A stretch of DNA of 64,000 bases from Porites lobata (taxonomy: Eukaryota; Cnidaria; Anthozoa; Scleractinia; Poritidae): positions 1,386,501 through 1,450,500 of the forward strand of contig CALNXK010000034.1 in NCBI GenBank assembly GCA_942486035.1. The letters are read 5' to 3'. The translations under genes and the position numbers were made by a program. Shown here one piece after another: positions 1 through 15,000 of this stretch (within the stretch, counting starts at the first letter, position 1; each line of letters starts with the position of its first letter). Under the pieces are notes generated by a model. The model did no database searches. It saw only the letters and a list, made by a program, of their open reading frames with translations, and was not told the DNA's origin.

Positions 1-48
1 GGAGCGTGTGTTCATTATTAAACTCTAGAAACGTTTTTATGCCCCAAC

Positions 49-3000
49 CTTTGCCTGTTCATCTTCTCTCCACTGCTGAAGTCGATAGTGTTCTAACAGT
101 TTCACTTCCTCTTGTAATTCCTTGTTCTGTTGTTCTAGAACTTCTATTCTCTGTCGACTGCGTGTTGACGCCGCTGACCAGCGTGATTCACGACGCTTAA
201 GTTCTTCTTGTAGCTCTGCTACCTGAAAAAGATGTAGTTTGTAAAGATGAAAGCCGCCCAAAACATCAATGTCCAGATTTCCTAATTTCATGACAGTAAA
301 TTCCGTAGGTTCTGTAAGCAGTTTTTTCTGTCGCCCTTTACACGATTATAGTGTTTGTTTGTTTGCTGTTTAACAATTTTATTATCTGAAAATTTACATT
401 ACAAAACATGACACAAACCAGTGCTAAAAAAATAATTGAGTTAAATATATCTGACTCAACCCCACAGTTCATGAGTTCCAATAAAACCTTCTCTAGGCTG
501 GGAGGATATTTTACCACTACAGAAAGTGCAGGGTTTTAAATTGGGATTTTTGGCATGTGCAGAGGCTCTCACTGGGTATTGCAATAAATCATGAATATTT
601 TAAAAAAGTGAGCGAGGGTTGGACGATGGGAAGACGGAAAGGGCGACAACCTCTCTTCTTTTCTTACCCCTTCCCATCCTCCCCCTCGCGGTTTCTTTTT
701 TTTTCCTCTTGCCAATCTCCCTCCAACAAAAAGAGGCCTCTTGGGAGCACAAATACATGTTCGGGTAACAAGCACGAGTTTCCATAACTTGGTAGTATTT
801 AAAGTATTTTAACAGCTCAAATTGATCACCGAAAAAATCCCAGGCATAACAGCACCAAAACAAGTGTTCAGGTTCTCTCCATAGTGGAGTGGTGAATAAG
901 CCATTCACCAGTCTCACATTGCTCATAATTCATTTTGTTTATTCCCCTCCCCCATTCAGTTCCCCTAAAAAAACTGTATTAGCATTGCTCTAAATTCCCT
1001 TGAGACGGCTGTAATACCAAGAAGAAATTAAAAAGGGGCAAACAAGGTGTATTATGGGAATTGTGGAAATGTTGAATATTCGAATTCTCGAAAGAGGAAT
1101 GGAACTACCTCACTGGTACTTAATTTCGCGTTTTTCGCGATTGTAAAAACATCGCGAAATTTAATACCCAGATAGAAAATTTTAATCGCAATTAACATGT
1201 AATAGCATTGATATGTATCGACAAACACAAATTGCTTGTTTTATTGGTAAGCTCCATTTTGTATTTTCAGTTGTGAAAAAACGTTATATTTGAAAAGATT
1301 TCACATATTGCCTGTTCCAGTCTATCTAAAATATTTTTAAAGGTTCCACCTTTTTAGAAAAATAAAATGAAGTTGAGAACGCTTAAATTAAAATCGCTAA
1401 AACAAAACCCCGCGAAATACCATCTCGCTAAAATCGCGAAATTTGAAAGTACCAATAAGGTGGCCCGAAGATGAGGCTAATGCAGGGGAATATCACTGTA
1501 AAATACCGCGGTATCTTCTATAACTAGCCCCCAGAAAAGAGCCTATCCATTGGGCAAAAAAAAAAACACCCCCTTCCCTTCTCATCACTTTCTTGCATAA
1601 AAAGAATGTCATAGGGAAATCTCCTATATTTTCATTCCTCCGCGCGAAAACAAAGTAAAGGACTACGTAAAAACAGGAAAACTCGGAAAAACAAGACACA
1701 CTGGTAACAAGATTACAGTAACAGTCGAAAGATTGATTGCTTTATTAAGACTCTACTATTCATCTATAAGTTTGGCTTTAATTACCTATTACATCGATTA
1801 ACCTGAGTTACCAATAAATGGTTTAGGTCTAAACTACTGCACTGCAGTAGTGTGAAATTGTGAAATGTCATACAGGGCCGGTTCGATTCTAGTGTCTTTG
1901 TTTGTTTTCTGTTTCGCTGTTAAAAGGGTTTTTTTGTTTTTTTATTTTCTAACAATAGCCGAAACAAGTATTGTAAATAATAAAAATGCACTCGAGGACA
2001 CATTCTCCCGTTAAACAATTAAGTCAGCGCCGGATTGAGATAAAATCTGGACTTCAGTCTGAAGAAACACCCAGGAATGCCCTGCACTCCTGCCCTCATT
2101 GGTCAATTCTCCTCACGAAGAATTTTTATGTCAGTCTAACGGAATGCAATCTGTATCAAACGATGAGGTTTTTCTGGATGGGTCATATTCTCGCTCTTTG
2201 TCAGCTGAGGAACTTTTCGCACACCCAGTTAAATCTCTGGTTGGAACTCGTTTTTCTTTCTGACTTGCTTCAGATTCTCGTTTCTGGGTGATCGCTTTGG
2301 CAAATTGTATCGGATTGTTTATGATCTGCTCAACTTTTCCAGCTAAAGAACCCAAAATGTTGGGACTTTCAATGTAGTCGCCGCCAAACAGGTTGTATGA
2401 TCTCACAAAAAAATGTCGCAACTCCCTCTTCCGAAGAGCCTCTAAAAGGTTTCCAAGGAGCTTCAGCATACACTCGGCTCTGTTGTTCTCCGTCCATACC
2501 TTCGCGCCAGTTTCTTCAATAGTTTGCAGAAGAATATGTTTAAGGTGAAAAGTCACCAAGCCTTTCGGGTCAACAGCAAGATAAGCTCGATGGTATCTCT
2601 TCAGACATCGGTAACACTTGCGCTGAATTTCATTCATCTCTTGGCTTAACAAATACTCTGCATGGCCAAAGGAGATCCTGAAGTCGCAATCCGGATTACC
2701 GTTCTTTGGAGGTTTCACAACCAAATGAAATCCCTCCTGAATAACACTTTCAACCATGGTATGCGAAGGCCATTTACGTTCTCTTTTGATCCATTCCCTT
2801 GCAACTTTGGGCCAGCCATGGGACCTTAGAGCAGGCACAAAATCAAGTCCGCCAACCTGCTGGTCGAAATTTAGTTTGCCAGCGTCTTCATCTTCTATTG
2901 AAGAATTTCCCTTTGCTTCAGCCACAGTTCGGGCCAGATGATCAACCTGGAGCTTGTTTGATTGCTTCAACTCGTTAGCTGATCTGTGATCATCTTCAGC

Positions 3001-6000
3001 CTTTTTTGGTGAGTTACAAGGCTCCGTAAGAGTCCCATCAAACCAGCTTATAGGGTGCCTTGAGCTTACCTATCCGTAATCGTATTCTTGTTTGAGAGAT
3101 TGTTGATCAACATTGCGCACATGGGCCAAACAGCTTTTCGTTTCTCGCCTTGTTTTGATTTGTCCTCGGGTTGCATCGCGAAATCTGCCTCTTAAGTCTT
3201 GACCTCTGCCGCTACAGTAAAAATCTGCAAACGATAAAATCTTGGATGCAAAAGTGAGACCTTTGCCACAGGTAGCAGAAAATAGTACTCCACTCGAGAA
3301 CTGGGAAGCAACCTTGACAATTTCAGCGTGTTCCCTTGTATGAAGCTTTCCGCTTGCTGAACACAAATGACGAATCAGCCACTCCCACTGAGCCGCGTAA
3401 ACATTCGGCAAATCTTGCGCGTCTTGAGCTGACTGGGCAAAATCTAGTGTTACAGCTGGGCCGTCAACTTTGTTTTTCAAATGGCAAGTACTTTGAAAAG
3501 TGTCTTGAGACTTTATCTGTTGAAGACTTTGAATAATGAACTTAAACAAACGAGACCCCGACTTGCCATAAATGTTGGAATTGAAATTTTTCAAGGCTGA
3601 CGTAGCCACGTAACAAGTGTTTTCTGCAAGACAGGACTTCAACACAGGATGATTTTGTCCTTTGATTCTGACGTGAAGTGGATTTCTTGGCGAACATTCA
3701 ATCATCTCTTCGTCGATTATTAAGTTGTCACAATTCGGAAAAATAACGATATCCACGTCGCCAACATCATCGGGTTCAAGGCACTTTAAATCTTCTGCAG
3801 CACTACCTTACGGTCGAACTATGACGCGTTCAATAGTGGTCGTATTTAGCACCACTGATAGAAATTGTAGAATGTAGAACACGACATTTTCGGTGAACTC
3901 TTTCCACTGCTGGCCTCCCTCTCCTCGCTCTCCCAAACATTTGAATTTTAAATTCATTTCCTTGGTCTTCTTATGTTCTTTTGTCACGTCCATTTTTATG
4001 AACTGTAATGTCAACGAAAGCCCGATGTTTTAAGCCTTATTTATCCATATAAAATGCATCTTCGAGTCTGAAACCCACCAACGCATCATAAATTTTCCCT
4101 ACAACTATTGAATTTAATAGAAACATCCCCACCTCTTCAACGTTCATGAGTCACTTACATCTAAATAATATGGAACATTAACATTGACTAATAGCTACAT
4201 AAAATAACCAGTGATGAAAATTACGTATTTCTCAGTGCTCGAAGCATCAAGTGGCGAAAGTTCTTCAGTCTCCTATAACATTTACAATATATGATAAAAC
4301 ATGAACTGAGGTTTTATACAGAACGCAAATTCCAGCATCGAAATCAGTCTGTATAAAATATTCCTTTTTAAAAACGCCACGTGCTCGTCATTCTTGAGAA
4401 CTTTTATTTTGGTTTCTAGAAGTACCGTAAAATTCCGAAAATAAGCCTCTCCGTGTATAAGCCCCTTCAAAAATAAGCCCCCCCAAACTCGTAATGCAAA
4501 AAACCCTCCGTTTAATCGCCTCTCCAAATATAAGCCCCCCGGGGGCTTGTACTTGGAAATTGCCCTCAAATACAAAGTAAAACAAAGCAAAAACGGTAAA
4601 TTTCCTTCCAACTATAGGGCTAGCCCAATCGACGCAAATTTCCTTCCGTTGATAAGCCCCTCCAAAAGTAAGCCCCTCAAAAAGGGCCTTTGAAAAATAT
4701 AAGCCCCGGGGCTTATTTTCGGAATTTTGCGGTATTTTTTTACTGTTACGGAGTGCAACAGCTGAGACAAGATGTCAACAGCATTTTACATGTATTTGAA
4801 AGAGAAACAAAATATACACAGGTCCATTCCCTTAACATGGTCAACTAATCTACAATAAACATGACAACTACTTCACGATGAAGTATGATCAAGGTATACA
4901 CCTCCCTCTACATATAACGGTTTTGATCCCTTTCCAATTTAGGTTTCTGGCAAGCTGCCCACCTACCCCTCCCCTAAGCTAACATTAACACTTGCTTCTC
5001 ACTTAAAGCAAAATGTTGGCTTAGGGGGAGGGGTAGGTGGGCAGTTTCTCGGAAACCTAAATTTATCCGAAAGGAAACCATAAGGGGAACACTAATATGA
5101 AATTTGGCCCATCATGGCGCCCTTCGTTAGATGTTTTCCTTACAAATCGGGCCCACAAATTTGTAGTCTCCCTTGCAGCCGTTTTTTGGATGTCACGCAA
5201 CGCTCCCCCCTTTAAAAAATTTGGCGGTGTGAAAACATCTTAGTCTCAAATAAATCGTGATTTCTCTGAGGAAGACAAAAATAACAGTTCTACAAGAGTT
5301 CAGGTTTCGTTACGGAACGATTGATCTTGCAGTGTATATGTTGTGGTTCAGTTTTATAATTAGTCTAAATTTTATTTTCTTTTTTTTCAAACTCATTTTC
5401 ATCAAGTTGTTTTCATATTACCATACCCAAAAACAAAAGAAAATAAAGTTTAAACCGAGGATAAAACTGAACCACAACATATATCAGTCTATCCCTAGCA
5501 GTGTGTATATAACTAAAATTCCTTGCTGTTTTCTTACTTGTGTTCGCAACGCCTCGATCTCTTCGCGTTCCTTCTTGTCTGGCATAGTTCGAGCGGCTTT
5601 CTGATATTTTTCAAATACTCGTCTCTCCCGCCTACAAAATAAATAATTGTTAAACAACCTATGTTGAGATAATCAAAAATGGCAATGACAACAACAGTGG
5701 GGTTTTGTAAAGGGTTGGAAAAAAACTACCGGTAATTAAACCTTAAGGAGACTCGCTATTGTATCCATTTTTCTTTAACCTCAACCTCAGTACCGGGCGA
5801 AATCGTTCCACGTCGCTGAGGAAGGTTCCTGAAACGTCTCAACGACGGGGAGCGAGGAGAGGCGGAATAATGGGCTCAAAGTCTCACATCTCTTGTCCGC
5901 CGGCTTTAGATTGTCTCCGTCAGCAACCTACGCTCCTGTCTCAGAGGAGCTTGTTTCGGACACTCCTATCTTCTTGGCGTCAGAGGTAAGCACATGATCA

Positions 6001-9000
6001 CACTCTCGGTAAGAAAGTAGAGGCTAATTTTCTAACTGAGAACAAGGTTATCACGACGCGCATGTTAATGATATCCTCTCTGGACTCTCGTCCAGTTTTG
6101 GTAGAGGTGGCTAAACAAGCATCATTTGGCGGCCGTAAAATGTCAAATGAAGGCAATAGAAATGGAAAGTCGAGAGAAGCGACCAAACGCAAGATGTTGG
6201 ACGAAACTGTTCCATCGTTTCGGTGGGACGTTAAGGCAGAAGGGCCTTGACTTCGAAACAAGAAATCAGAAGTTACAATTACAGTTAAAGAAAACTAATA
6301 CTTATTTGGACAAAAAGACACACACCGTAATTTTCGAAGTTCCTCCTCTCTGAACTGCTCCAGTCGATCAAGTTCCTCTGTTTTCTGCTTGTCAAATGCG
6401 GCGATCTCAGTTTGGAGTTTTTTCAAACCCTGAGGAACAATGCAATACCGAGAACTGCAAATGTACAATATATACAGGATTTCCATTTGTAAACGCTACA
6501 AAGTACACTTGTCCATTTAGAAGTGAGTTCCTTTTTTACAAGAGAGAGAGTGAACAACTGTAGCGATACAGAAACAACCTAAGGTTAAGAACTTGACGAA
6601 CGTGCACGAGTTGTTTCCCAAAGGACTAAAACCGTCCCTTATCTTAGATGGAGCGCGGGAACGGCACGATATGCTCTGAAAACGTATAATCATTAAGAAA
6701 AATAATTAGAGAGCATAACCAACTCCACAAATTCTGTCTTCACAAGAAGCCCATATTTCAAAAACTTTAAGCCGGACAGTGTCCCGTGAGTTGAAAGCAA
6801 CAAATCAACCTTCCAAACCAATCCTCTTTGGTAAATCCAGTCATAGCTACGTACCACACTAAACGAAAGCAATCACTGTTTGCTCATTAGGGTAGCCAAT
6901 GTAACAAAGCGATTGCCTCGGACGCATTTTTAACTATGGGACTTCCTCTTAAGACCACTTTCACTTTTTAACATTTACACAAAATCTAATACTTATTTAC
7001 CCCTCATTTTGCATTTTGTCTGGCTATGAACCGTTTCCTGTGAATTGGATCACTCTCTCACAGCAAATTTTCCCTCACCTCTTCTCGTTCAGTTCTCATC
7101 TTAGCTAGAACTGCATTTTCAGTCCTGAACTTATCAATCTCAGATTCCAGTTCCTTCAGTTTTTGCCGGACCGCTATACTCTGAACAGCGTCTGAAGCTT
7201 CTTCTTTCTTTTCTTCTGCAGGTTTGGTCTGCGGAGCAACTTCAGTAACTGGTTGTTTTGTGTCGACCTGCTAGAGGAAGAAACAAAAGCCGTGGATGAA
7301 TTTTACTTGTTCGAAGGGTAAGTTGTCTAAAAATGACTTGTGATAACGCGTCGATGAAGACGCTATCGTCTTCAATTGGTTGATAGAGTGGCCACAGTGA
7401 AACTCTTAGCGAAATCGAATTTTCTCTCCCTAACGATAAGCTACTGGCTGGCGTTCGAAACTTAGGCCTTCTGCAACTCTTTTTTTCCAGTGCCAGTTTT
7501 TCGGGACCGTTACGAACAATTGTTCTGGCTAAAGTCATAAAGCTAATGATGCCTAATTTTCTTGACTGTGTTTATTTATGTAAATCACTGGATTGGGAGT
7601 TTCACTGGGGTTATCCCCGGAGGGACGGGGTAGTCAACAAAGTTTTATACGGGGAGGCTCTGCCCCGAGGTCCCACCCCTTACCCCTTTTATATACCAGG
7701 GCTGAGTTGCTCAAACAATGGCTAGCTTTAACCATTGGTTAAGCAGTATCAAAACCAATACGTTGTCAAGGTATTAAACCCTGGTTAACGCTAACCACGC
7801 TTCGAGCAACTGGGCCCAGTTGTGACAGAAAAGGCAGCCCTTTCATACACCTTCTATTCACAAATGATACTCCTCTAACATACCTAGCATAGAACTTTGC
7901 ATCCCCTTTTAACTGCTGTAAATGCGCTTTCTTTAAAATAGGAATAAATCAAAAAGCCACAACGTTTCCTCGACTTTTTCACAGCCATAAAATGCATCTG
8001 TTAGTCCATTTGGACCATTTAAAGACTAAAATGACAGATTTCCCTACCCCTTCATATACTTCAGCCAGTGAGATCCCTACCCCTTCATGTCAGTGAAATC
8101 CCTTCCCTTTCATACACCTGAAGCCTGAAAAAGGTACCCCTTTCGGGCGGAGCCTCCCCGTATAGGTCATTTTTGGGAGTACCCCCACCCCCGTCCGGGA
8201 GGTTATCATTGAAAGTTAAACTATCAACTCCTTTTGCTTGTTGCCGTGAGGAGTAAGATCAAAGCGACGACCTGTAACTGAACAACGTTTTTAGATAACA
8301 TGAATTATGGAAAATCATACCCCAACCCCTGCTCTACTTACAGTAGCTTTTTGCTTTGGCTTTAACTGTGGAAACAACTTAGTAACAAGGGCAGACGTTG
8401 GTGGTGTCGATGCGATGATTCCGTCAGCACAACTCATTGCAGCCTGCTCTGTTGTTATTTGAGCTCTTCCACCCTTTGAATGTGCAGGAGGAGTGGAAGT
8501 TACCAGAGGGAAAATGTCGCTGATTGTTACATCACTATCCTCATCATCATCATCATTATCATAATCATCCCTATTAGCGTTCTTCAAATGCTCTGCGTTG
8601 CTTCCCGCCTGCCTCTTTATCTCGCCCCAAGCTTCCTCGTCATTGAAGTCGTCCTCGATTACAATAGACGCCGAGCCTGGATCATTATATAAAGGAGCTA
8701 TCCAAAGAAAAAGAAAAAGAAAACATTAACAACACTTAAAGCCCAAATATCCACACACACAAATTATTCCTCTGACTATTAAATCTCCATACATTTCCGT
8801 AAAGAATAAATTAAGAGAATTTTGTAAAATACCAAGACATTTTCCCCTTAAAGACAATTTTATTTATTCTCAAAACCGCTTTTCTCAATGATGTATTGTC
8901 ATTGTCAGGAGACAATTCTAAAGACTTAACGGGGATGTGAACTCTTGACTTAGTAGCCCGCAACATAGGCATATGTTTAGGTAAAGCAAACGCTCAGTTT

Positions 9001-12000
9001 TTATTTGCTACTTGTAGTCACCATCTTTGATATTAAGCAGAGAAAGGCCGCGTCGCAAGCGAAATCATAAACACGACGAATTCGGACTCACAAGAATCAC
9101 GAATTCGTCGCTTACGATCAAGTGAAAACCTCAATGTCGCAGTCGCCAGCAGAACTAGAACTCAAAAAAATTACAAAGCTCGTTCCCACGCGTTGCGATT
9201 GGTTTCAATCTTCCTCTTTGGACGCAACTCTTACAATCTGATTTTCCGGATCAAGCGCTCCGAATCCTCCCAAGGAGGAATCGGAACGCCATGCGCCTCT
9301 GATTACAACACACACCCCTACTCCGTCCTTAGTTTAAACCTGTCTTCATGTTACATCTCCCTCAGCATTGTAACAGTACCAACACGAGATATAATGATGA
9401 AACTACCTTTAGCGTGCTGATCTCCGGTTGTCTCTTTGGGGATTTCACCATTCCTATCAAGCTCCAAAGCACTGTCCAAGCTTATCTCTTGTAATGTGAT
9501 GTCGCTATCTTCATCTTCACTGACTGCCGGGGCAACAAAAATCGTCAATTTACCCATTATTCAATTTGCCGCGCGATTTAGTTACGAATTTATGGCAATT
9601 TTATCGCAAATTCCAGTCTTTAAAGAGTAGTTACCGTATAAAAGGGCGCGGCAAAAGTGCTGTCCGATAGCCTGGGGCTAGTGGAGCGACTGTCTTGCTA
9701 GAATGTTTTAATTACAAGTTGTCCGCGTCGGTCAGGTAACATTTGCTGAGATAAATTAAAGTAGATGTAAGTGAAAAATGGGGTTGGCTGGTCTTCACGA
9801 CTGCTCCAGGCTAGTAAACTTCAGTAACAGCTTACCCGAAGGGCAAAGGCGATTTTTTTACTTTTCATGTCACCCTGCCGGCCGGAAATTGTATCAAAAG
9901 TAACACTCTTCCGCTAAGGGTTGATTTCCAGTCTCGCGCAATTTTTACGTGGCTGCGTGCGTAAAATTTACGTACGCAAATATAAATAGAGGCAACGCAT
10001 GAAAGGTTGCTCGTAAGCGTAAAAGTTGAACCTCACTCAACTTCTCGTTTAAGCTCATCACTTTTTATCTTGCCTCTGTTTTATTTACGTGATTATAATT
10101 TTCGTGCGTTAACGTGCGTAGCCAAAAACGAACCAGTGGAAATCAACCTTAAGGGAGTTTTTCGAGCAAGTCCGAAATGACTATGACTACACGGCGACAA
10201 ATCGACATGATATCACCGCTAGTTAATACCGCCCAATACAAAGTCGCAACAAAGTTGCATAACAAATATCAGTAAAATTCGCACGACAAATCACCAGGGT
10301 AAACTGGAGAGGTTTCGCATTCCCTGTTCTCAGTGAGTTTAGAATCTTATTCATTATGGGCCAGATTAGACTTTACAAAAGAAATGCAAAGAGCGTCAGT
10401 ACGATGATGAGCCTTGGTCCAAGTAGCGCGAACGGTCCCACGCGAATGAAGAATTTCCGCTTTTTGACCAGGCCACGGTTGTTCAAACGTTGGAGAGCGC
10501 AATCCAGAGGATAAATCACTATCCAGCGGATAAGTATTAAGGAAACTAATTGCAACATCCACTGGATAGAGTTTTATCCGGTGGATAGCGCTATCCACCC
10601 TTGAACAATTGAGGGCAAACGAAAGTTGAGGTGAAACCTAAACTGCGAAAGAGGGAAGAGAGAGGAGAGGCTGGAAGTGTTATTTCCATTCCAAAATGAG
10701 AGAAACTTTTAAGTTGCAATGACTACTTTTTGTAGACAAACCATTAAAATATTGTACGATTGAACTTAACCCTATTTCAGAATCGCCGGCTTGCAAGCGT
10801 TCCTCTTCTCCTCCCCTCTCGCTTCATTATGACACCCAAGTATTAAAATGTTTCCATTCTTTCTTTATTATTTTTTTTACCATTGTCCTGCTGTTGAACC
10901 ATGTTTTTAAGTCTACACTGATCAGCTGATGACGTTACTTTACCATCACCGCTACCATAACCAGTATCAACGGGACTCAGAATTCCCTCGGTGCCTGGAA
11001 ATGAAATTAGTATTGCTTTTATAAAATCCGAACAGCTGAACCGCAGAGTGGTGGGGTAGGGTGGGAGCAGTGGGGGGAGGGGGAACTGGTGTCTTTAATG
11101 GCTATCAGAGTTCCCTTTGCTTTTCAAGTCTTCGTCAAAAAGAAAAGTGTGTTTTGGGGGTTTTCATACTTGTGTCTTTTTTCCAGTTTTGCTTTGTTTT
11201 TCCGTTTTTACATAAATAAACAAAAAAGGGGGCGCCACATTTGAGTTCCCTTGAAAAGTACAGTAAAATTTGTCAATTTGCGGCCGTTTTTGGTCGTTTA
11301 CAGTCTGCCGCTATTCTTTGTTTTTGTTGTTGTTGTTTTTGTAACTGGACTTTAAAAAAAGCGTTTCAAACAAACTACGATTTTCATTTTTCTGTGGTCT
11401 GCTATGGATGTAGTTTTTAATACTTCCCCCAATAAAAGTACAATATTGTGATTATAAAGTACTCTTCTATTTGCATCTCCACAGACCAATACTTTCATGA
11501 GACACTTTAATTTAGTTGAGACCGGTCATAGTCGACCACAGTCGTATGACCTGATTTCCAGTAAAAGCGTTTTTTTCTCAGCCAGAATTTATTTTAAGAT
11601 TTTGGAATTTAACCATGGTAAGGTATGCATAAAGGAGTACATGTACGTGTAAAACAATTCGGTAAAAACATGAAAATGTATGAACTGCACATTTTTTATT
11701 TAACAAGAACTACCTCTGAGCTGTTTGCTCCCTCGAGCTTTGGCCAACACCTTCACAACAACTGATGAGTTGGACGAAAAGGAAGCATTTGCTGCAGCTT
11801 GCTCTAAAAGTTCAAACTCTTCCAGCTCTTCTTCCTCTAACTGGATTAGAAAAAAAATGTAAACATCTCTTACATACATTTACGTTTTTGTCATTAAATT
11901 TCTTTGTTAAATCTGTTTATTACCAGCGTTGTAATAAGCTCCTGTCAGATCAAATGGTAAACAAATGAAGGGAATCCTGGAGAAATACCCAAACTGACTT

Positions 12001-15000
12001 GAAGACAACAAACTTATTCGGTCTTAAAGCATTGGCTTTGAGACACATCCTTGCTCACCACATAATCTCGTGCATATACACAGGGCTTGAAAACAACTTG
12101 AATTCTAGGCTAGCTTGTCCTTTGGGCAAGCAGCTCTCATATTTTGCTTGAGAGGGGCCACTTCTTGCTTGTCTTAGTTAATGATTTTGTTAGAGGATGA
12201 CTCGCCTGGATCCTTGCCCATTGAGCAAGTGAACTTAATAAAAGTTACTTGCCCAGCAAGAAAACCTAGTTGTCCTGAACTACTGGACCAGAATTTTTCG
12301 AGCCCTGATACATTACGGTTCAATTTTACTGTTCTTTCTCTTTTTCTTAATGACAGTATCTGACTTAGCAAGAAAGAACCAAGAACAAATTGAATCACAA
12401 CATAACCATGTGTATACTACACACCTCTTGCTTTTCCTCTAATTCTTGTAGTCTCATTTGAAATGAGGCATCAATGCTATTAAGGACACCAGCTGGATTA
12501 TTCCCCTCTGCTCTCCTAAACACAGAACTGCAAGAAAAGGCATTTGGTATTTGAAACTAGACAAGTTTAAGACTAGTTTAGTTTAAAACTAAGGACATCC
12601 AACTACAAAATTATTGGTTGACATGTGCCCTTGTTTGGAAGAGTATGTGCACTGCAAGTGTATTAACTAATCAGTATTCACTGATTTCATTACTAAGCAG
12701 CTACTGCTAATTAATACTTCAGTTTATTTTTATTAATCTCCCCCACCCCTACTCATCAGCCCCTATCTCCACCCCTACCAACGAAAATGCAATCAGTCAG
12801 AAACTAGTTTACTTGATCCAGCCACTGTTTCACAGTACCCTTTTTAAGTGTTGCTCACTATTGCTGATTAATCAATTCACCTTGTTGCTATTGGCTTTGG
12901 TTTGTCAGTTGGAGCTGCCAGTACTGTTTTTCCTTTTGTGCCATCCTCGCTCTTTGGGTTCTTTCCAACTGTGGCATCTTCATTTTTTGCAAGCCCCTGA
13001 GCACTTTTAGATGCAACTTTGCGTGTAATCTGCAAAATATTAGTAATGATACAGTCAAAAAATTAAAAATTAATTAATTAAGAGGTCCGTCCAATATTGC
13101 TGGTTTTCAACTGACATCATGGCAAGCATGCTTTTGGACAAGAATAACAGTGTTTACCTCCACTGGGGAACAAAACTATTTTTCCATGCAAATTCTACGT
13201 AAAAAAAATATTGTTTTGTCCATCAACGTGTCCACCTTGTCAAGTGGTTGAAAACCAGCAATTTTAAAGCAGCCATCCTCAATTAAATGGCCAGTTACAA
13301 GAGTCCCAAAGAGAAGGACTGTAAGTGAATAAGTGTCTACTTGTCCCTTTCCCAAGGCCAGGGAGGCAATTAATAGAAGTTAACTGTGATAAACAAATTA
13401 GCACCACAGTTAATAGATCAAGATGTACTTTTGTACTTGCAAATACGAACTGGTTTTCAGTCAAAATTTTATAATGTGGACACCAAAAGGTACAGAGCTA
13501 GTGTATTAACCCAATCGTCCCTGGAGATTTTCCTGAAAAACATATTTTAAAGCTAGTCAAGCGGTTTTCTGGTCACGGTGGCGCTGTTAAGAGCAAAAAC
13601 TTACCACAAAGCCAGTACAGGTCTTGCACTTCATAGCCTTCTGATCCAGATGCAAATAACAGCTTGCGAAGTTCGGGCATGTGCAGAAAGCAAAATTTCG
13701 AGATTTTTTGGGTTTAAAAGTGACACAACAGTCTTTACTTTCGCTTTTCTTGCCTCTTTTTTTTTTCTCTTGCTGTGCATTTAGTAGGCTTCATTTTGGT
13801 AGCAAAGGTTTTTAGGAAAGCTTTTAGGATCTTAGGATTAGATGAAAGGAAATGTAGGTGGGTAACATGGAACAAAATTTTCATGGAAATTTTCAGGTCA
13901 ATGTTACATGGTTTTTTGCCTTTTTCTCCGGTGTCCTTGACTGAATTGTGCTTATTCTGGAATGGTCTGAAAGATCTATTCACTCTGCACAAGTTGGTGG
14001 ACAAAGTTGTTCTTGACAGTTAAAACTGATGATGTCAAAAGTGGTAGAAAGCATGTGGACCAGGAGTAGACCGGCATGGGTGGTTAAAGCGGCTCAGGGG
14101 CAAATGGGTTAAGCATTACAAAAACAATTTACTATCAGTTTTACAGCTTGCCATGGCATTTGGGCAAGCTGTTGCTAGCATGTATACTTAGCCCCCCAAA
14201 AACTTGATTAGCATTGATTACAGTTAAATGCATGCTGTGTAAAGGATGGAAATTTTTTTTTATATCAATATAAGTATATATATTAAAGTTACCAAATGTT
14301 ACAGTACCTGGCTCTGACTAACAGAGACACCAACTGGTTTGATACTTCCTTGAGGCAAACCAGACTCCATATTCCTAGATGTCTTCTTTTCCTTTTTCTG
14401 AGGGGCTGTTGATGACTGATTTGTTGATTGCTTTTGTAGACCTACTGGTTTATTTGATGTTGATTTTCCTTTAAACCTGGCAAGCCCTTGACCTTTTCTG
14501 AGGAATGTTCTCTGAGGTTTCTGCTTTGCATTTTCCTGTGATGTCTTCTCTTCTTTGGAAGCCTTAACAAAATAACAGAAAAAAATTAACACAACTTGTT
14601 ATTAAGATACCCTGCATTTCCAATGAATAGTATATATAAGGATCAGGAGCAACAAGTCTATTCACATAAAAATGTGTTTGTTGTGGGCGTAGACCAATTA
14701 TTACATCACTAAAATCTTGAGTTAAGTTGATAAAAGATAATTCAAAGTAGACAGACTGCAAATTATATTATAAGTTGCTAAAAAATATATATCTATGTGT
14801 CACAATAAGTGAGCACAGAATCCAAAATAAAAACAAGACATGACGCACATGTAACAGAGCTAACCTCCTCAAGTTTAAGTTGTTTCTCTAAAAGTTCCTC
14901 GAATGTCTTTACAGCAGATCCGCTTCCTGGATATTAATAAGAAATGACAGTGAAAAGGAAAATTTGAGGATACAAGATACAACACTCATAACATAAAAAG

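Noticed and set aside
37..291. Stand-alone 84-aa minus-strand protein
   Set aside because: The part from 222 to 49 is CENPJ exon 15 with a proper acceptor and donor; the rest is intron.
600..926. 108-aa minus-strand ORF and overlapping plus-strand ORFs
   Set aside because: Lie in a CENPJ intron, low-complexity composition, no family resemblance.
3070..3756. Two separate Mab-21 genes (with 2131-2970)
   Set aside because: Both lie in one frame separated only by a TAG, so they are one broken gene.
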